A stretch of 64,000 nucleotides of DNA from Endosaccharibacter trunci. GTDB lineage: Bacteria > Pseudomonadota > Alphaproteobacteria > Acetobacterales > Acetobacteraceae. A program made the position numbers and the translations under genes. How positions within the stretch are numbered: the first letter of the stretch is position 1; each line of letters begins with the position of its first letter. Location: positions 62,001 through 126,000 of the forward strand of contig JAMSKV010000006.1 of assembly GCA_024515975.1 (NCBI GenBank). Direction: 5' to 3'. Below the pieces are notes generated by a model. The model was not told the DNA's origin. It worked only from the letters and a program-made list of their open reading frames with translations, and did not search any database. Shown piece after piece: positions 8,686-17,113 of the stretch.

Positions 8686-10860
8686 ATGGCAGACAGCTAC
8701 AGGCGGGCATCCTCGATCGGTTTGACCGCCACCGTGGGCGCCGCGATGGTCGGCGCGCTGCTGGCGCCGGACGAGGGCTGGGCGCAGGCGGCGCCGGATG
8801 CGGGCGCGCAGGCCGATGCGAACGAGGCTCTTACCGTGGTCGGGCAGCGGGCCGACTTCCAGCAGACCAAGCCGCATCTGAGCCGGATCACCACGTCGCT
8901 CAAGGATACGCCGCAAAGCATCGCCGAAATTCCACAGAAGCTGCTGCGCGACCAGAACGACACCAACCTGCTCGACGCGCTGCGCTCGGTGCCCGGCATC
9001 AGCATCGCCGCCGGCGAGGGCGCGCAGCAGGGCGACAACCTGTCCATTCGCGGCTTCAATGCCCAGAACGATTTCTATCGCGACGGCATGCTCGATTTCG
9101 GCTCCTATTACCGCGACCCGTTCGATATCGACACGATCGAAGTGCTGAAGGGCCCGTCCGCCACCTTGTTCGGCCGCGGCTCGACCGGCGGCGTGATCAA
9201 CGAGGTCACCAAGCGCGCGCAGATGGCGCCCGTCACCGCCGGTACGCTCAGCTTCGGCACCGATGCCACCAAGCGCCTGACCATCGACGAGGACGTGTCG
9301 TCCCATTCGCTGGGCGGATCGGCTATCCGGCTGAACGCGATGGTGCACGATGCCGGCCTGGCCGGGATCGACGACGCGCATATGCGGCGCTACGGCGTGG
9401 CGCCGTCCTTCGCGATGGGTCTCGACACCAGCACGCGTCTTCGGATCGATTATTTACGGCAACAATCCTACGACACGCAGTATTACGGCATCCCCTGGCT
9501 GAACGGCCGCCCCGCGCCTGTCCGGCGTTCCAACTTCTACGGCTATGCCGACAGCGATTATCTGCGTTCGATCGTCGATAGCGGCACGGCCAGGCTGGAG
9601 CACGATTTCTCCGACTCGGTGGAGCTGCACGATCAGATCCGCTATTCCTCTTTCCATATCGGCCAGCGCGCCGTGGAGCCGCTGCTGCTGAATTACGGGC
9701 CGGCGACCGATATCGTCACCGGCAATCCTCCGCTCTCCTCGCTGAACGTGATGCGCAACGTGCTGGCCCTGTCCGGCCCGTCCACCCTGCTCGACAATCA
9801 GCTCGAAGGCACGGCGCGGTTCCGCACCGGGCCGCTGCGCCACGCGCTGGTGTTCGGTTTCGAGGTGCAGCACCAGACTGCCGACATCACCCGCTACACC
9901 TATCCCCGGATCGCCACGTCGCTGCTCGATCCGATGCAGGACGCGCCGTTCCCCTACAGCTACACGCTCCGTTCGGTGAGCAGCAGCACCAGCAACGATA
10001 CCGCACCGTATCTGAACGACACGATCGATTTCGGTAAGCGCTGGTCGGTGATCGGCGGCTGGCGCTTCGACCACTACACCACCGAATACAACCAGATCGT
10101 GGCACCGGCCGTGCACGTCTCGCGCAGCGACGACAAGCCGTCCTGGCGCGGCGCGTTGGTGTTCAAGCCGGCCGAGAACGGCAGCGTGTATTTCTCCTAT
10201 GGCGATTCCTTCGATCCGTCCGGCGAGAACATCTCGCTCACCGCGGCGACCGCCGCGGTGGCGCCGGAAACCTCCGATACCTACGAGGTCGGCACCAAAT
10301 GGGATATCGGCCGGCTGTCCCTGACCGGGGCGCTGTATCAGATCGAAATGCACAACGTGCGCGAAACCGATCCGTCGGATGCGACGCGCACCATCCTGGC
10401 GGGCGATTACAGGTCGCGCGGTTTCGAGCTGACGGCGGCGGGGCATATCACGCCGGTCTGGGAAGTCTTCGGCGGCTACAGCTACAACGATGTGGTGGTC
10501 GTATCGTCGCCCAACCCTCTGGAGATCGGCAACAGCCCGCCGAACGCGCCCAAGCATACGGTGGCACTCTGGACGGAATATAGCTTCCCGGCGTACCGCC
10601 TCACCTTCGGCGCGGGCGTGAACTACACGTCGAGCCGCACGGCGTCGTCTCTGCCGCAGGCGGGCACCACCATCATCGAGCGCGCGCCGGGCTACACGAC
10701 GTTGCAGCTCATGGCCAAATATCACATCAATTCGCACCTGACCGCGCAGGTGAACGTGCAGAACGCGACCGATACGCGCTACTACGCGGCGCTGCATCCG
10801 TCGCATATCGTGATGGGCCCCGCTCGCTCGGCCCTGTTCTCGCTCGCGGCGTCGTACTGA
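8686..10860 (+). CDS. TonB-dependent siderophore receptor
   Basis: 724 residues: a signal peptide ending near GWAQA, a TonB-box-like segment (EALTVVGQR), a plug domain with the motif LRSVPGISIAAGEGAQ and EVLKGPSATLFGRGSTGG, then a beta-barrel ending in FSLAASY with the terminal aromatic residue typical of outer-membrane barrels. The plug order and length match FhuA/FpvA-type ferric-siderophore receptors. It is preceded by a Fur box and followed one base after its stop by the PiuC gene, so iron regulation and siderophore uptake are well supported. The siderophore itself is unknown. Confidence 0.93.
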   Translation: MADSYRRASSIGLTATVGAAMVGALLAPDEGWAQAAPDAGAQADANEALTVVGQRADFQQTKPHLSRITTSLKDTPQSIAEIPQKLLRDQNDTNLLDALRSVPGISIAAGEGAQQGDNLSIRGFNAQNDFYRDGMLDFGSYYRDPFDIDTIEVLKGPSATLFGRGSTGGVINEVTKRAQMAPVTAGTLSFGTDATKRLTIDEDVSSHSLGGSAIRLNAMVHDAGLAGIDDAHMRRYGVAPSFAMGLDTSTRLRIDYLRQQSYDTQYYGIPWLNGRPAPVRRSNFYGYADSDYLRSIVDSGTARLEHDFSDSVELHDQIRYSSFHIGQRAVEPLLLNYGPATDIVTGNPPLSSLNVMRNVLALSGPSTLLDNQLEGTARFRTGPLRHALVFGFEVQHQTADITRYTYPRIATSLLDPMQDAPFPYSYTLRSVSSSTSNDTAPYLNDTIDFGKRWSVIGGWRFDHYTTEYNQIVAPAVHVSRSDDKPSWRGALVFKPAENGSVYFSYGDSFDPSGENISLTAATAAVAPETSDTYEVGTKWDIGRLSLTGALYQIEMHNVRETDPSDATRTILAGDYRSRGFELTAAGHITPVWEVFGGYSYNDVVVVSSPNPLEIGNSPPNAPKHTVALWTEYSFPAYRLTFGAGVNYTSSRTASSLPQAGTTIIERAPGYTTLQLMAKYHINSHLTAQVNVQNATDTRYYAALHPSHIVMGPARSALFSLAASY

Positions 10861-10861
10861 G

Positions 10862-11533
10862 ATGCTGAACGTCATCCGGGTGCTGTCGGAGGAAGAGGCC
10901 GCTTCCCTGCGTGCGCGGCTTTTGCCGTGCGACTGGATCGACGGACGCGCCACGGCCGGGCATCAATCGGCGCGCGCCAAGCAGAATCTGCAACTGAGCG
11001 AAGACGATCCGGTCGCCCATGCCGAAGGCGAGGCGCTGCTGCGCCGGCTGGGCTCGGTGCCGCTGTTCGTGTCCGCCGCCTTGCCCAAGCGGGTGTTTCC
11101 GCCTGTTTTCGCGCGCTATCGTCCTGGCGATCGCTTCGGCACCCATGTCGATAACGCGATCCGCTACGGCGCGCGCGGCACGATCCGCACCGATCTGAGC
11201 GCCACGCTGTTCCTGTCGCCGCTCGACGAATACGAGGGCGGCGCCCTGGTGATCGAGGATACGTTCGGCCCGCGCGAGGTCAGGCTGCGTCCCGGGGAGA
11301 TGGTGCTCTACCCGTCCTCCTCGCTGCATCGCGTGACGCCGGTCGAACGCGGCGAGCGCGTCTGCGCGATCGCCTGGATGCAGAGCCTGGTCCGCGACGA
11401 AGGCGAGCGGCGCCTTCTGTTCGAACTCGATCAGCAGATCCAGGCTCTGGCGGCCGATGCGCCGGACGATGCGCGTGTGACGGCGTTGACCGGCATCTAC
11501 CACAACCTCGTGCGGCGCTGGGCTGAGCCATAG
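10862..11533 (+). CDS. piuC: PiuC/YbiX-type Fe(II)/2-oxoglutarate dioxygenase
   Basis: 223 residues, the usual PiuC/YbiX length. The metal triad is visible: H95 and D97 in THVDN and the distal H156 in LHRVTP. The C-terminal block AWMQSLVRDEGERRLLFELD is characteristic of PKHD-type hydroxylases of this family. These genes regularly sit next to TonB siderophore receptors and are iron-regulated; the substrate is not firmly known. The start ATG is one base after the receptor stop (TGAGATG), so it is cotranscribed from the Fur-box promoter. Confidence 0.9.
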   Translation: MLNVIRVLSEEEAASLRARLLPCDWIDGRATAGHQSARAKQNLQLSEDDPVAHAEGEALLRRLGSVPLFVSAALPKRVFPPVFARYRPGDRFGTHVDNAIRYGARGTIRTDLSATLFLSPLDEYEGGALVIEDTFGPREVRLRPGEMVLYPSSSLHRVTPVERGERVCAIAWMQSLVRDEGERRLLFELDQQIQALAADAPDDARVTALTGIYHNLVRRWAEP

Positions 11534-11982
11534 GAGAAGGGATCGTGTACCGGTCCGGATCGATCGTGGCGATCCTGCGTCTGCCGTTGAAAGACAGCCC
11601 TCGCTTAGGGCTGGAACAGATCCTCCTGGCGGCGATCGCCGCCACGTTCGGTGTTCCGGGCCGCAGGCGACCGGTCGAGCATCCAGACGTGTCGAGGTCT
11701 TGAACGGTGCCAGCGATATCGCCGGGCTGGAACTGGTTGTCTGATGCGTGTCATCGAAGCGTATCGAGAGCATTCGGGACAAAATGTTATTACAAACACC
11801 GATACCCTGTCTGGCTTGTCTCAATAAAGAGCGCTCCCGTTACCGATCCGCGTAATGCCGCGCGACGATTTTGACGGGTGATTACGGATATCGTATGATT
11901 TTTAACTGCTCAATGAATCTCGGTTGGTTTCCAATCCATCGTGACGAATTCGGCTCAATGTTGATTTGTCGGGACCGGAACC
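11534..11982. other. Intergenic region without a convincing gene
   Basis: About 450 bp. The first half is GC-rich and has no frame with recognisable protein features. From about 11750 to 11970 the sequence turns AT-rich relative to its surroundings, which fits a promoter region for the downstream pyruvyltransferase-like gene. I see no RNA gene or clear palindromic operator. Confidence 0.5.
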
Positions 11983-13119
11983 ATGCGTAAGGCTGTTTTT
12001 CTCGGCGTCGATCCCCTCCTTTCAGCGGAGGATCATGCAGACGCCGCGACCCTGTTCGCCAGGACCGGGGGCAATACCGGAAACCTTGCCTTTCTGAACG
12101 CCGTTCGCTCCCATCTCGGGGGAGAGGTGAGCGTGTTGCCGCTCGGCGCGCCGGGACGCGATGTCCGGGCGGCCGGCAACATCATCGTCGTCCCGTTGGC
12201 CAATCAGCTCGGCGCGCACACCGATCTCGGGGACTGGGCCGACTGGTTCACCGAGTACAACCTGCCCGTGATCGGCATCGGCCTGGGCGCGCAGGCCCGC
12301 AAACAGGGCGATCCGATCAAGCTGTCGGACGGCACCGCGCGCTGGCTCGCGACCATGGCCAGGTTGTCGCCGGGCAACGGTCCTTCTCTCGGGCTGCGCG
12401 GGGCGTTCACCGCCGATCAGATCGTGCGAGCGGGCTATCCGAACGTCGCCACTGTCACCGGTTGCCCGTCCAACTTCACCAGCGTTGACAATCCAGCGGA
12501 CAGGCTTGCCGAAGGCTACAAGCGGCGCCCGGAACGGATTGCGGTGAATGCCGGCATCCCGTTCCTGCCGGCGATGGCCAGGATCGAACGCATGCTGGTC
12601 CCTCTGGTGACGGGAGAGCGTGACTACATCGTTCAGCACGGGCTGGAGATGATCCGAATCGCGTACGGCGAGTTCGATCTGATCTCTCCGGCCGAGCTCG
12701 ACCTCACCCACCAGTACATCATGCCCGGCCAGGATCTCGACACCTTCAAGGACTGGTGTCGCGTCCACGCCGTGGCGCTGAACAGCGTCCAGGGCTGGAT
12801 GCAGCACGTGCGGCAATTCGATTTCGTCGTCGGCACGCGTTTCCATGGCGCGATGCTGGCAATCCAGGCCGGGGTTCCGGCAGGCTGCATCACCATCGAC
12901 AGCCGGACGGAAGAGATGTGCCAGACCATGGGCATCCCTTACTGCAACTACCGCAAGATCGACGGGCTCACGCACGACAACGTGCTCGATTTTTTCCCGT
13001 TCGATCCGGAGAGCTACCGCGAAACCCGCCGGACGCTGCTGGATCGCTATCTGAAGATCTATGCCGACGCCGATATCGAGATCAGCGATCACCTTCGCGC
13101 GGTCTCGCGCGCGACCTGA
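11983..13119 (+). CDS. Polysaccharide pyruvyl transferase family protein
   Basis: 378 residues. Features of the family: an early GNTGN motif (ARTGGNTGNLAF), the segment PVIGIGLGAQA, and the C-terminal VVGTRFHGAMLAIQAGVPA block, which is the conserved xGxRxHG signature, followed by DSRTEEM. Members transfer pyruvate ketals from phosphoenolpyruvate to sugars of exopolysaccharides; more distant members have other roles. No glycosyltransferase or polymerase genes surround it, so it is a stand-alone gene with its own upstream AT-rich region. It is convergent with the 2OG-oxygenase gene across a strong hairpin. Confidence 0.82.
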   Translation: MRKAVFLGVDPLLSAEDHADAATLFARTGGNTGNLAFLNAVRSHLGGEVSVLPLGAPGRDVRAAGNIIVVPLANQLGAHTDLGDWADWFTEYNLPVIGIGLGAQARKQGDPIKLSDGTARWLATMARLSPGNGPSLGLRGAFTADQIVRAGYPNVATVTGCPSNFTSVDNPADRLAEGYKRRPERIAVNAGIPFLPAMARIERMLVPLVTGERDYIVQHGLEMIRIAYGEFDLISPAELDLTHQYIMPGQDLDTFKDWCRVHAVALNSVQGWMQHVRQFDFVVGTRFHGAMLAIQAGVPAGCITIDSRTEEMCQTMGIPYCNYRKIDGLTHDNVLDFFPFDPESYRETRRTLLDRYLKIYADADIEISDHLRAVSRAT

Positions 13120-13137
13120 ACCGCCGCGCGCGAGACC
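13101..13137. terminator. Strong hairpin spanning convergent gene ends
   Basis: GGTCTCGCGCGCG (13101-13113) is perfectly complementary to 13125-13137, giving a 13-bp stem with an 11-nt loop that contains the stop codon of the pyruvyltransferase-like gene. It lies just before the stop of the convergent oxygenase gene. There is no T-tract, so it is likely a bidirectional transcript-end or stability hairpin. Confidence 0.6.
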
Positions 13138-13146
13138 GGCCCGGCC

Positions 13147-14082
13147 TCAGGCCGCTTGAAGCTTGATCTCTCGCAGGCGCTCCATCAGGTAGTCGTGCGC
13201 GGTGATCGGCTCGGGGAAGTGGTCGCCTTCGGCGCCGATGCAGCCGGGGAGGCTGCGGATCACGTATTCCATGTTCGGGGCCAGGAAGAACGGCATCGAA
13301 TAGCGCGAGCGGCCCGCGCCGGCGCCGGCCGGATTGTTCACCCGATGCGTTGTGGACGGATACACGCGGTTGGTGAGGCGCTGCAGCATGTCGCCCACAT
13401 TCACCACCAGCGTTCCCGGCTCCGCCTCGATCGGCAGCCAGGCGCCGTCGCGCGTCAGGATCTCCAGCCCGGATTCGGTGGCGCCGACCAGGAGGGTGAT
13501 GAGGGAGATGTCCTCATGCGCCTCGGCGCGGACGGCGGGCAGATCCCTGGGATCGATCGGCGGGTAATGCAGCGCGCGCAGGATGGAATCGCCATGGTCC
13601 ACCACGTCGCGGAAGAAATCGGGCCGGAGGCCGAGATCGGACGCGATCGCCGACAGGACGACGCCGCCGGCCCGCTCCATGGACGCGAACAGGGCCTCCG
13701 CATGGGCGCGGAATTCCGGCAGGCCGGGCGGCCAGAGATTGGGACGCAGCACGGGATCGCCGGCCGGTCCCGGCTCGCGGCCGATATGGAAGAACTCCTT
13801 CAGGTCGGGAATCGTGCTGGTGCGCGCGGTCTCGACCTTGAAGCCGACATAGCCGCGCCCGCCGCCGCCGGCGGTGGTGACGGCGCAGCGACGCTTCTCT
13901 TCCTCGCTCTGTGCGAAGAAGCGCGCGAAGGCGGCGTAGGCGTCGGCGATCACCGCATCGTCGATGCCGTGATGGCTGAAGCAGCAGAAGCCGAAGCGGC
14001 GATAGGCCGCCCCCAGCTCGGCGACGAACGCCTGGCGATCGGTCTCGAAGCGGCGAAGATCCAGGGTCGGAACGCGATCCAT
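13147..14082 (-). CDS. Isopenicillin-N-synthase-like Fe(II)/2OG dioxygenase
   Basis: 311 residues. An N-terminal DIOX_N-like domain (FGFCCFSHHGID) is followed by the jelly-roll catalytic domain. The iron ligands are H and D of AHEDIS (about residues 188 and 190) and the distal H of TTHRVNNP (about 246); the 2OG-binding RxS is RYSMPFF. Members oxidise small molecules; the substrate is unknown. The start ATG at 14082 overlaps the Nudix stop (ATGA), so the two are coupled. This pairing of a 2OG oxygenase with an ADP-ribose-pyrophosphatase-like Nudix enzyme is the only context clue. Confidence 0.88.
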   Translation of the reverse strand: MDRVPTLDLRRFETDRQAFVAELGAAYRRFGFCCFSHHGIDDAVIADAYAAFARFFAQSEEEKRRCAVTTAGGGGRGYVGFKVETARTSTIPDLKEFFHIGREPGPAGDPVLRPNLWPPGLPEFRAHAEALFASMERAGGVVLSAIASDLGLRPDFFRDVVDHGDSILRALHYPPIDPRDLPAVRAEAHEDISLITLLVGATESGLEILTRDGAWLPIEAEPGTLVVNVGDMLQRLTNRVYPSTTHRVNNPAGAGAGRSRYSMPFFLAPNMEYVIRSLPGCIGAEGDHFPEPITAHDYLMERLREIKLQAA

Positions 14083-14645
14083 CACAGCAATCCCTTCAAA
14101 CGCAGCAGGCCGATGGCGGCGATCGTCGTCATGCAGACGATGTCGCCGTCGCGTATCATCCGCTCTACCTCGGCCAGAGGAAAGAGGCGCGAGACCATGT
14201 CCTGTTCGGTCTGCTCGCGATCGGCGTCCACCTCGCGCAGATCGGTGGCCAGGAAGAGATGCCCCTTCTGCGAGCAGAAGCCCGGCCCTTGGTAGAGAAT
14301 GCCGACATGCCGCATGTCCGCCGCGGCGAGGCCGGTTTCCTCCTGCAGCTCGCCATTGGCGATCTGCGCGGGCGTGGCGTCGGGCCGCTCTTCCCACATG
14401 CCCATGGGCAGTTCCCAGAGCCGTTGGCCGATCGGATAGCGGAACTGCTCCACCAGGGTCAGCGTCGGCGCGCCGTCGGGGCCCACGCCGACCGGCGCCA
14501 CCACCACGAAATCCTCGCGCTCCACCACGCCGTAGAGCCCGTCCGACCCGTCCGGACGACGGATGATGTCTTCGCGCAGGCGCAGCCAGCGGTTCTGGTA
14601 GGCGATCCTGCTCGATAATGTGACGTAGCCGCCGCTTGTTCGCAT
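14082..14645 (-). CDS. Nudix hydrolase (ADP-ribose pyrophosphatase-like)
   Basis: 187 residues. The Nudix signature is seen as GMWEERPDATPAQIANGELQ followed directly by EETGL; the usual Arg of REUxEE is Gly here. The upstream LVEQFRYPIGQRLWELPMG block is typical of ADP-ribose/nucleoside-diphosphate-sugar pyrophosphatases. The enzyme should cleave a nucleoside diphosphate linked to another moiety. I use the ATG at 14645, which has GGAG about ten bases upstream; an earlier ATG at 14678 lacks a ribosome site. Its stop overlaps the oxygenase start. It is divergent from the MFS gene. Confidence 0.88.
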   Translation of the reverse strand: MRTSGGYVTLSSRIAYQNRWLRLREDIIRRPDGSDGLYGVVEREDFVVVAPVGVGPDGAPTLTLVEQFRYPIGQRLWELPMGMWEERPDATPAQIANGELQEETGLAAADMRHVGILYQGPGFCSQKGHLFLATDLREVDADREQTEQDMVSRLFPLAEVERMIRDGDIVCMTTIAAIGLLRLKGLL

Positions 14646-14783
14646 GGGCCCGGTGCTCCACAGCTTGTGTTGCATTGCAGCGTGACAGGGTAGAACACCC
14701 CGGATCGATTCAGAACCGGGCGCCGTCATCCGGCCGTCGCCATGTCCTGTCCGTCCACGATGCCTGCCGGGAGAGCTCGAAGC

Positions 14784-16007
14784 GTGCCCGAAACTGTCTC
14801 GCGCCATCGCGACGCCGCCCGGATCGCGGGCACCGTATTCTTCACCCTGCTCGCTTATATCTCCATCGGCCTGCCTCTGGCGGTGATCCCCACCTTCACG
14901 CATCTCGGCATCGGCTTCGACGTGGTGATCGCCGGTCTCGCCGTCAGCCTGCAATATCTGGCCACCTTCGCGTCGCGCGGTCTGGCCGGCTATATCGTCG
15001 ATACCAGGGGTGCGCGGCGTTCTGTGCTGCTGGGGCTGATCCTGCTGGTGCTGGCCGGTATTCTCACCGCTGCGGCGGGCGCGCTGGCGACGGCGCCTTG
15101 GCTGGCGCTGGCGGCGTTGCTTCTGTCGCGCCTGGTGCTGGGCACGTCGGAAAGCTGTACCGGCACGGGTTGCATCACCTGGGCGATCGGTCTGGTGGGA
15201 CCGGCACGCACGGCGCAGGTGATCTCGTTCAACGGCATCGCCTCCTATGGCGGTATCGCGCTGGGGGCGCCTCTGGGGCTTGCCCTGGCCGGCGGCCATC
15301 TGGCGCGCGGGCTGGAATCGGTCGGTGTGCTGACCGCGGTGCTGGGGGTGTTCGGCTTTCTGCTGGCCAGGACGCGCCCGGCTGTGCCGCCTTCCGGCGG
15401 CGGCGCTTCGGTGCGGTTCTGGCGCATCCTCCGCACGGTTTCCCCCTTCGGTGCGGCTCTGGCGCTCGCTTCCGTGGGATTCGGCGTCATCGCCACCTTC
15501 ATCACCCTGTTCTACGATCAGCAGGGTTGGCACCGGCCCGGCGTGGCGCAATCCGGCCCCTTCGGCGCCGGAACGGCACTTTCCGTGTTCGGCATCGCCT
15601 TCATCCTGGCGCGCGTGTTCTTCGTGAACCAGATCGGTCGTCGCGGCGGCGTGACGGTGACGATAGCCTCCCTGTGGGTGGAGATCGCGGGGTTGCTGCT
15701 GATCTGGGTATCGCCAGCCCCGTTTGTGGCGGTTCTGGGCTGCGGGTTGACCGGGGCGGGGTTCGCGCTGGTGTTTCCGGCCATGGGGGTGCTGGCGGTC
15801 GATCGCGTGGGTCCCGGCAGCCGCGGCTCGGCGATCGGCGCCTATAGCGTGTTCCTCGACGTCTCGCTGGGGCTCAGCGGCCCGGTGCTTGGGGTGATCT
15901 CCAAGGGTTTCGGCTATGCCTCGTTGTTCCTGTGCGCGGCGCTGTCCAATGCCCTGGCATTGGGCCTTTGCCTGTGGCTGCGTCGCGGCCTGCCGCAACG
16001 GGGATAA
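14784..16007 (+). CDS. MFS transporter (YhhS-like)
   Basis: About 407 residues with roughly 12 hydrophobic segments. The start of TM1 (FFTLLAYISIGLPLAVIPTF), the loop VDTRGARRSVLLGL between TM2 and TM3, and SRLVLGTSESCTGTGCITWA resemble the YhhS subgroup of major facilitator proteins, usually putative drug or sugar exporters. The start GTG at 14784 has GGGAGAG nine bases upstream; the frame is open to an ATG at 14742 without a clear ribosome site. It is followed by a bipartite repeat element. Confidence 0.87.
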   Translation: MPETVSRHRDAARIAGTVFFTLLAYISIGLPLAVIPTFTHLGIGFDVVIAGLAVSLQYLATFASRGLAGYIVDTRGARRSVLLGLILLVLAGILTAAAGALATAPWLALAALLLSRLVLGTSESCTGTGCITWAIGLVGPARTAQVISFNGIASYGGIALGAPLGLALAGGHLARGLESVGVLTAVLGVFGFLLARTRPAVPPSGGGASVRFWRILRTVSPFGAALALASVGFGVIATFITLFYDQQGWHRPGVAQSGPFGAGTALSVFGIAFILARVFFVNQIGRRGGVTVTIASLWVEIAGLLLIWVSPAPFVAVLGCGLTGAGFALVFPAMGVLAVDRVGPGSRGSAIGAYSVFLDVSLGLSGPVLGVISKGFGYASLFLCAALSNALALGLCLWLRRGLPQRG

Positions 16008-16016
16008 GCCGAACAG

Positions 16017-16139
16017 AAAGTCTTCTTTTTCTGAAGAAAAAGAAGCAAAAAGACTTTTGTTCGTTTGGTGATGAGCAATCGGCCCACCACGGAATCAAAC
16101 AACCGGAAGTTCTTTGGTTGTTTCTTTCAAGGAAGAACG
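16017..16139 (+). repeat. Bipartite intergenic palindromic repeat, copy 1
   Basis: The left half is a perfect 10-bp hairpin (CTTCTTTTTC, loop TGAA, complement; 16022-16045) followed by GCAAAAAGACTT. After a variable ~60-bp middle comes AAGTTCTTTGG and an imperfect second hairpin ending in GAAGAAC. The same left and right modules recur at 54021-54144, and the right part at 44688-44781. It lies downstream of the MFS gene and could act as a terminator or REP-like element. Confidence 0.8.
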
Positions 16140-16262
16140 TTCCTTCTTCTCTTCCATGGCTGGAAAGGCCCACTGCATCCGGCACGGACCGGACAATTCC
16201 GTTCGCTTTGATGATGCTCTAGGGTAGCCGGCGTCCCGTCACCGTGCAGGAGGTTTTCCGCG

Positions 16263-16859
16263 ATGCCGACCCGCTTTGCCTCTGTCGCCGTGTTCCTGGG
16301 GTCCCGTTTCGGCAGCAACCGCGCCTTCCGCGACGCGGCCGAGCATTGCGGACGCGCCCTGGCCGAGGCCGGCATCCGGCTGATCTATGGCGGCGGCGAT
16401 GTGGGCCTGATGGGCGCCGTGGCGGATGCCGCCCTGGCTGCCGGCGGTGCCGTGTCCGGGGTGATTCCGCATTTCCTGAAGACGCGCGAGGTGATGCACC
16501 GTGGCGTGACCGATCTCACGGTCACGGAGTCGATGCACACGCGCAAGCAGAAGATGTTCGCCGATGCGGACGCGTTCTTCATCCTGCCCGGCGGTCTCGG
16601 GACGTTCGACGAGTTCTTCGAGATCCTGACCTGGAAGCAGCTTCGCCTGCACAATAAGCCGATCCTGATCGTGGATGTGGCCGGCTGGGGCGAGGCGCTG
16701 GTGGCCACGATCGACCGCGCCATCGCCGACGGTTTCGCCGACCCGTCGGCGCGCGCCTTGTTCGAGCATGTGGACGGCGTGGACGCGGCGCTGGCGCGTC
16801 TGGCCGAGTTGTCGCGCACGAGCGAACCGGCTCAGACGGCCGACCCGGCCATGCTCTGA
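16263..16859 (+). CDS. LOG-family nucleoside 5'-monophosphate phosphoribohydrolase
   Basis: 198 residues, the usual size of TIGR00730/LOG proteins. Motifs: VAVFLGSRFGSN at the N-terminus, IYGGGDVGLMGAVADAAL for nucleotide binding, and the signature PGGLGTFDEFFE (PGGxGTxxE). These Rossmann-fold enzymes release the base from AMP or cytokinin riboside monophosphates. A perfect AGGAGG lies nine bases before the ATG. It stands alone, with a tRNA-Pro gene downstream. Confidence 0.93.
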   Translation: MPTRFASVAVFLGSRFGSNRAFRDAAEHCGRALAEAGIRLIYGGGDVGLMGAVADAALAAGGAVSGVIPHFLKTREVMHRGVTDLTVTESMHTRKQKMFADADAFFILPGGLGTFDEFFEILTWKQLRLHNKPILIVDVAGWGEALVATIDRAIADGFADPSARALFEHVDGVDAALARLAELSRTSEPAQTADPAML

Positions 16860-16940
16860 ACGCCAGGCAGCCGGGCATGCCGGCGCTCCGTCACGCGGTC
16901 TTGCGTTCGGCCGGATGCCCCTGTATGAACCCGCCGCAGC

Positions 16941-17017
16941 CGGAGTGTAGCTCAGCCTGGTAGAGCACTGTGTTCGGGACGCAGGGGCCGGAGGTTCGAA
17001 TCCTCTCACTCCGACCA
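16941..17017 (+). tRNA. tRNA-Pro (anticodon CGG)
   Basis: A complete cloverleaf of 77 nt with encoded CCA. The acceptor stem is CGGAGTG/CACTCCG, the D stem is GCTC/GAGC, and the anticodon stem is CTGTG/CGCAG with loop TTCGGGA, giving anticodon CGG with the G37 expected of proline tRNAs. The T arm is GGAGGTTCGAATCCTC-like. It reads CCG codons. A rho-independent terminator follows about 20 bp downstream. Confidence 0.97.
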
Positions 17018-17036
17018 TTCGGGTCGATCCCGCCGA

Positions 17037-17065
17037 AAAGCCCCCTCTTGCGAGGGGGCTTTTTC
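17037..17065 (+). terminator. Rho-independent terminator after tRNA-Pro
   Basis: AAGCCCCCTC and GAGGGGGCTT form a 10-bp stem with a TTGC loop, followed by a T-run (TTTTTC). An A-run precedes the stem, so it may also work for the leftward ferrochelatase transcript. Confidence 0.9.
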
Positions 17066-17113
17066 GTTTCCGGCTCCCGGTGAGTCGGCGTCTCGGGATT
17101 GAGGAGCTCGGCG

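Noticed and set aside
11605-11799. A 64-codon minus-strand frame in the gap before the pyruvyltransferase-like gene
   Set aside because: No ribosome site, no domain and no coupling to neighbours.
16941-17017. tRNA-Pro as an integration site of a mobile element
   Set aside because: No integrase gene and no partial tRNA copy were seen nearby; the flanking genes look core.
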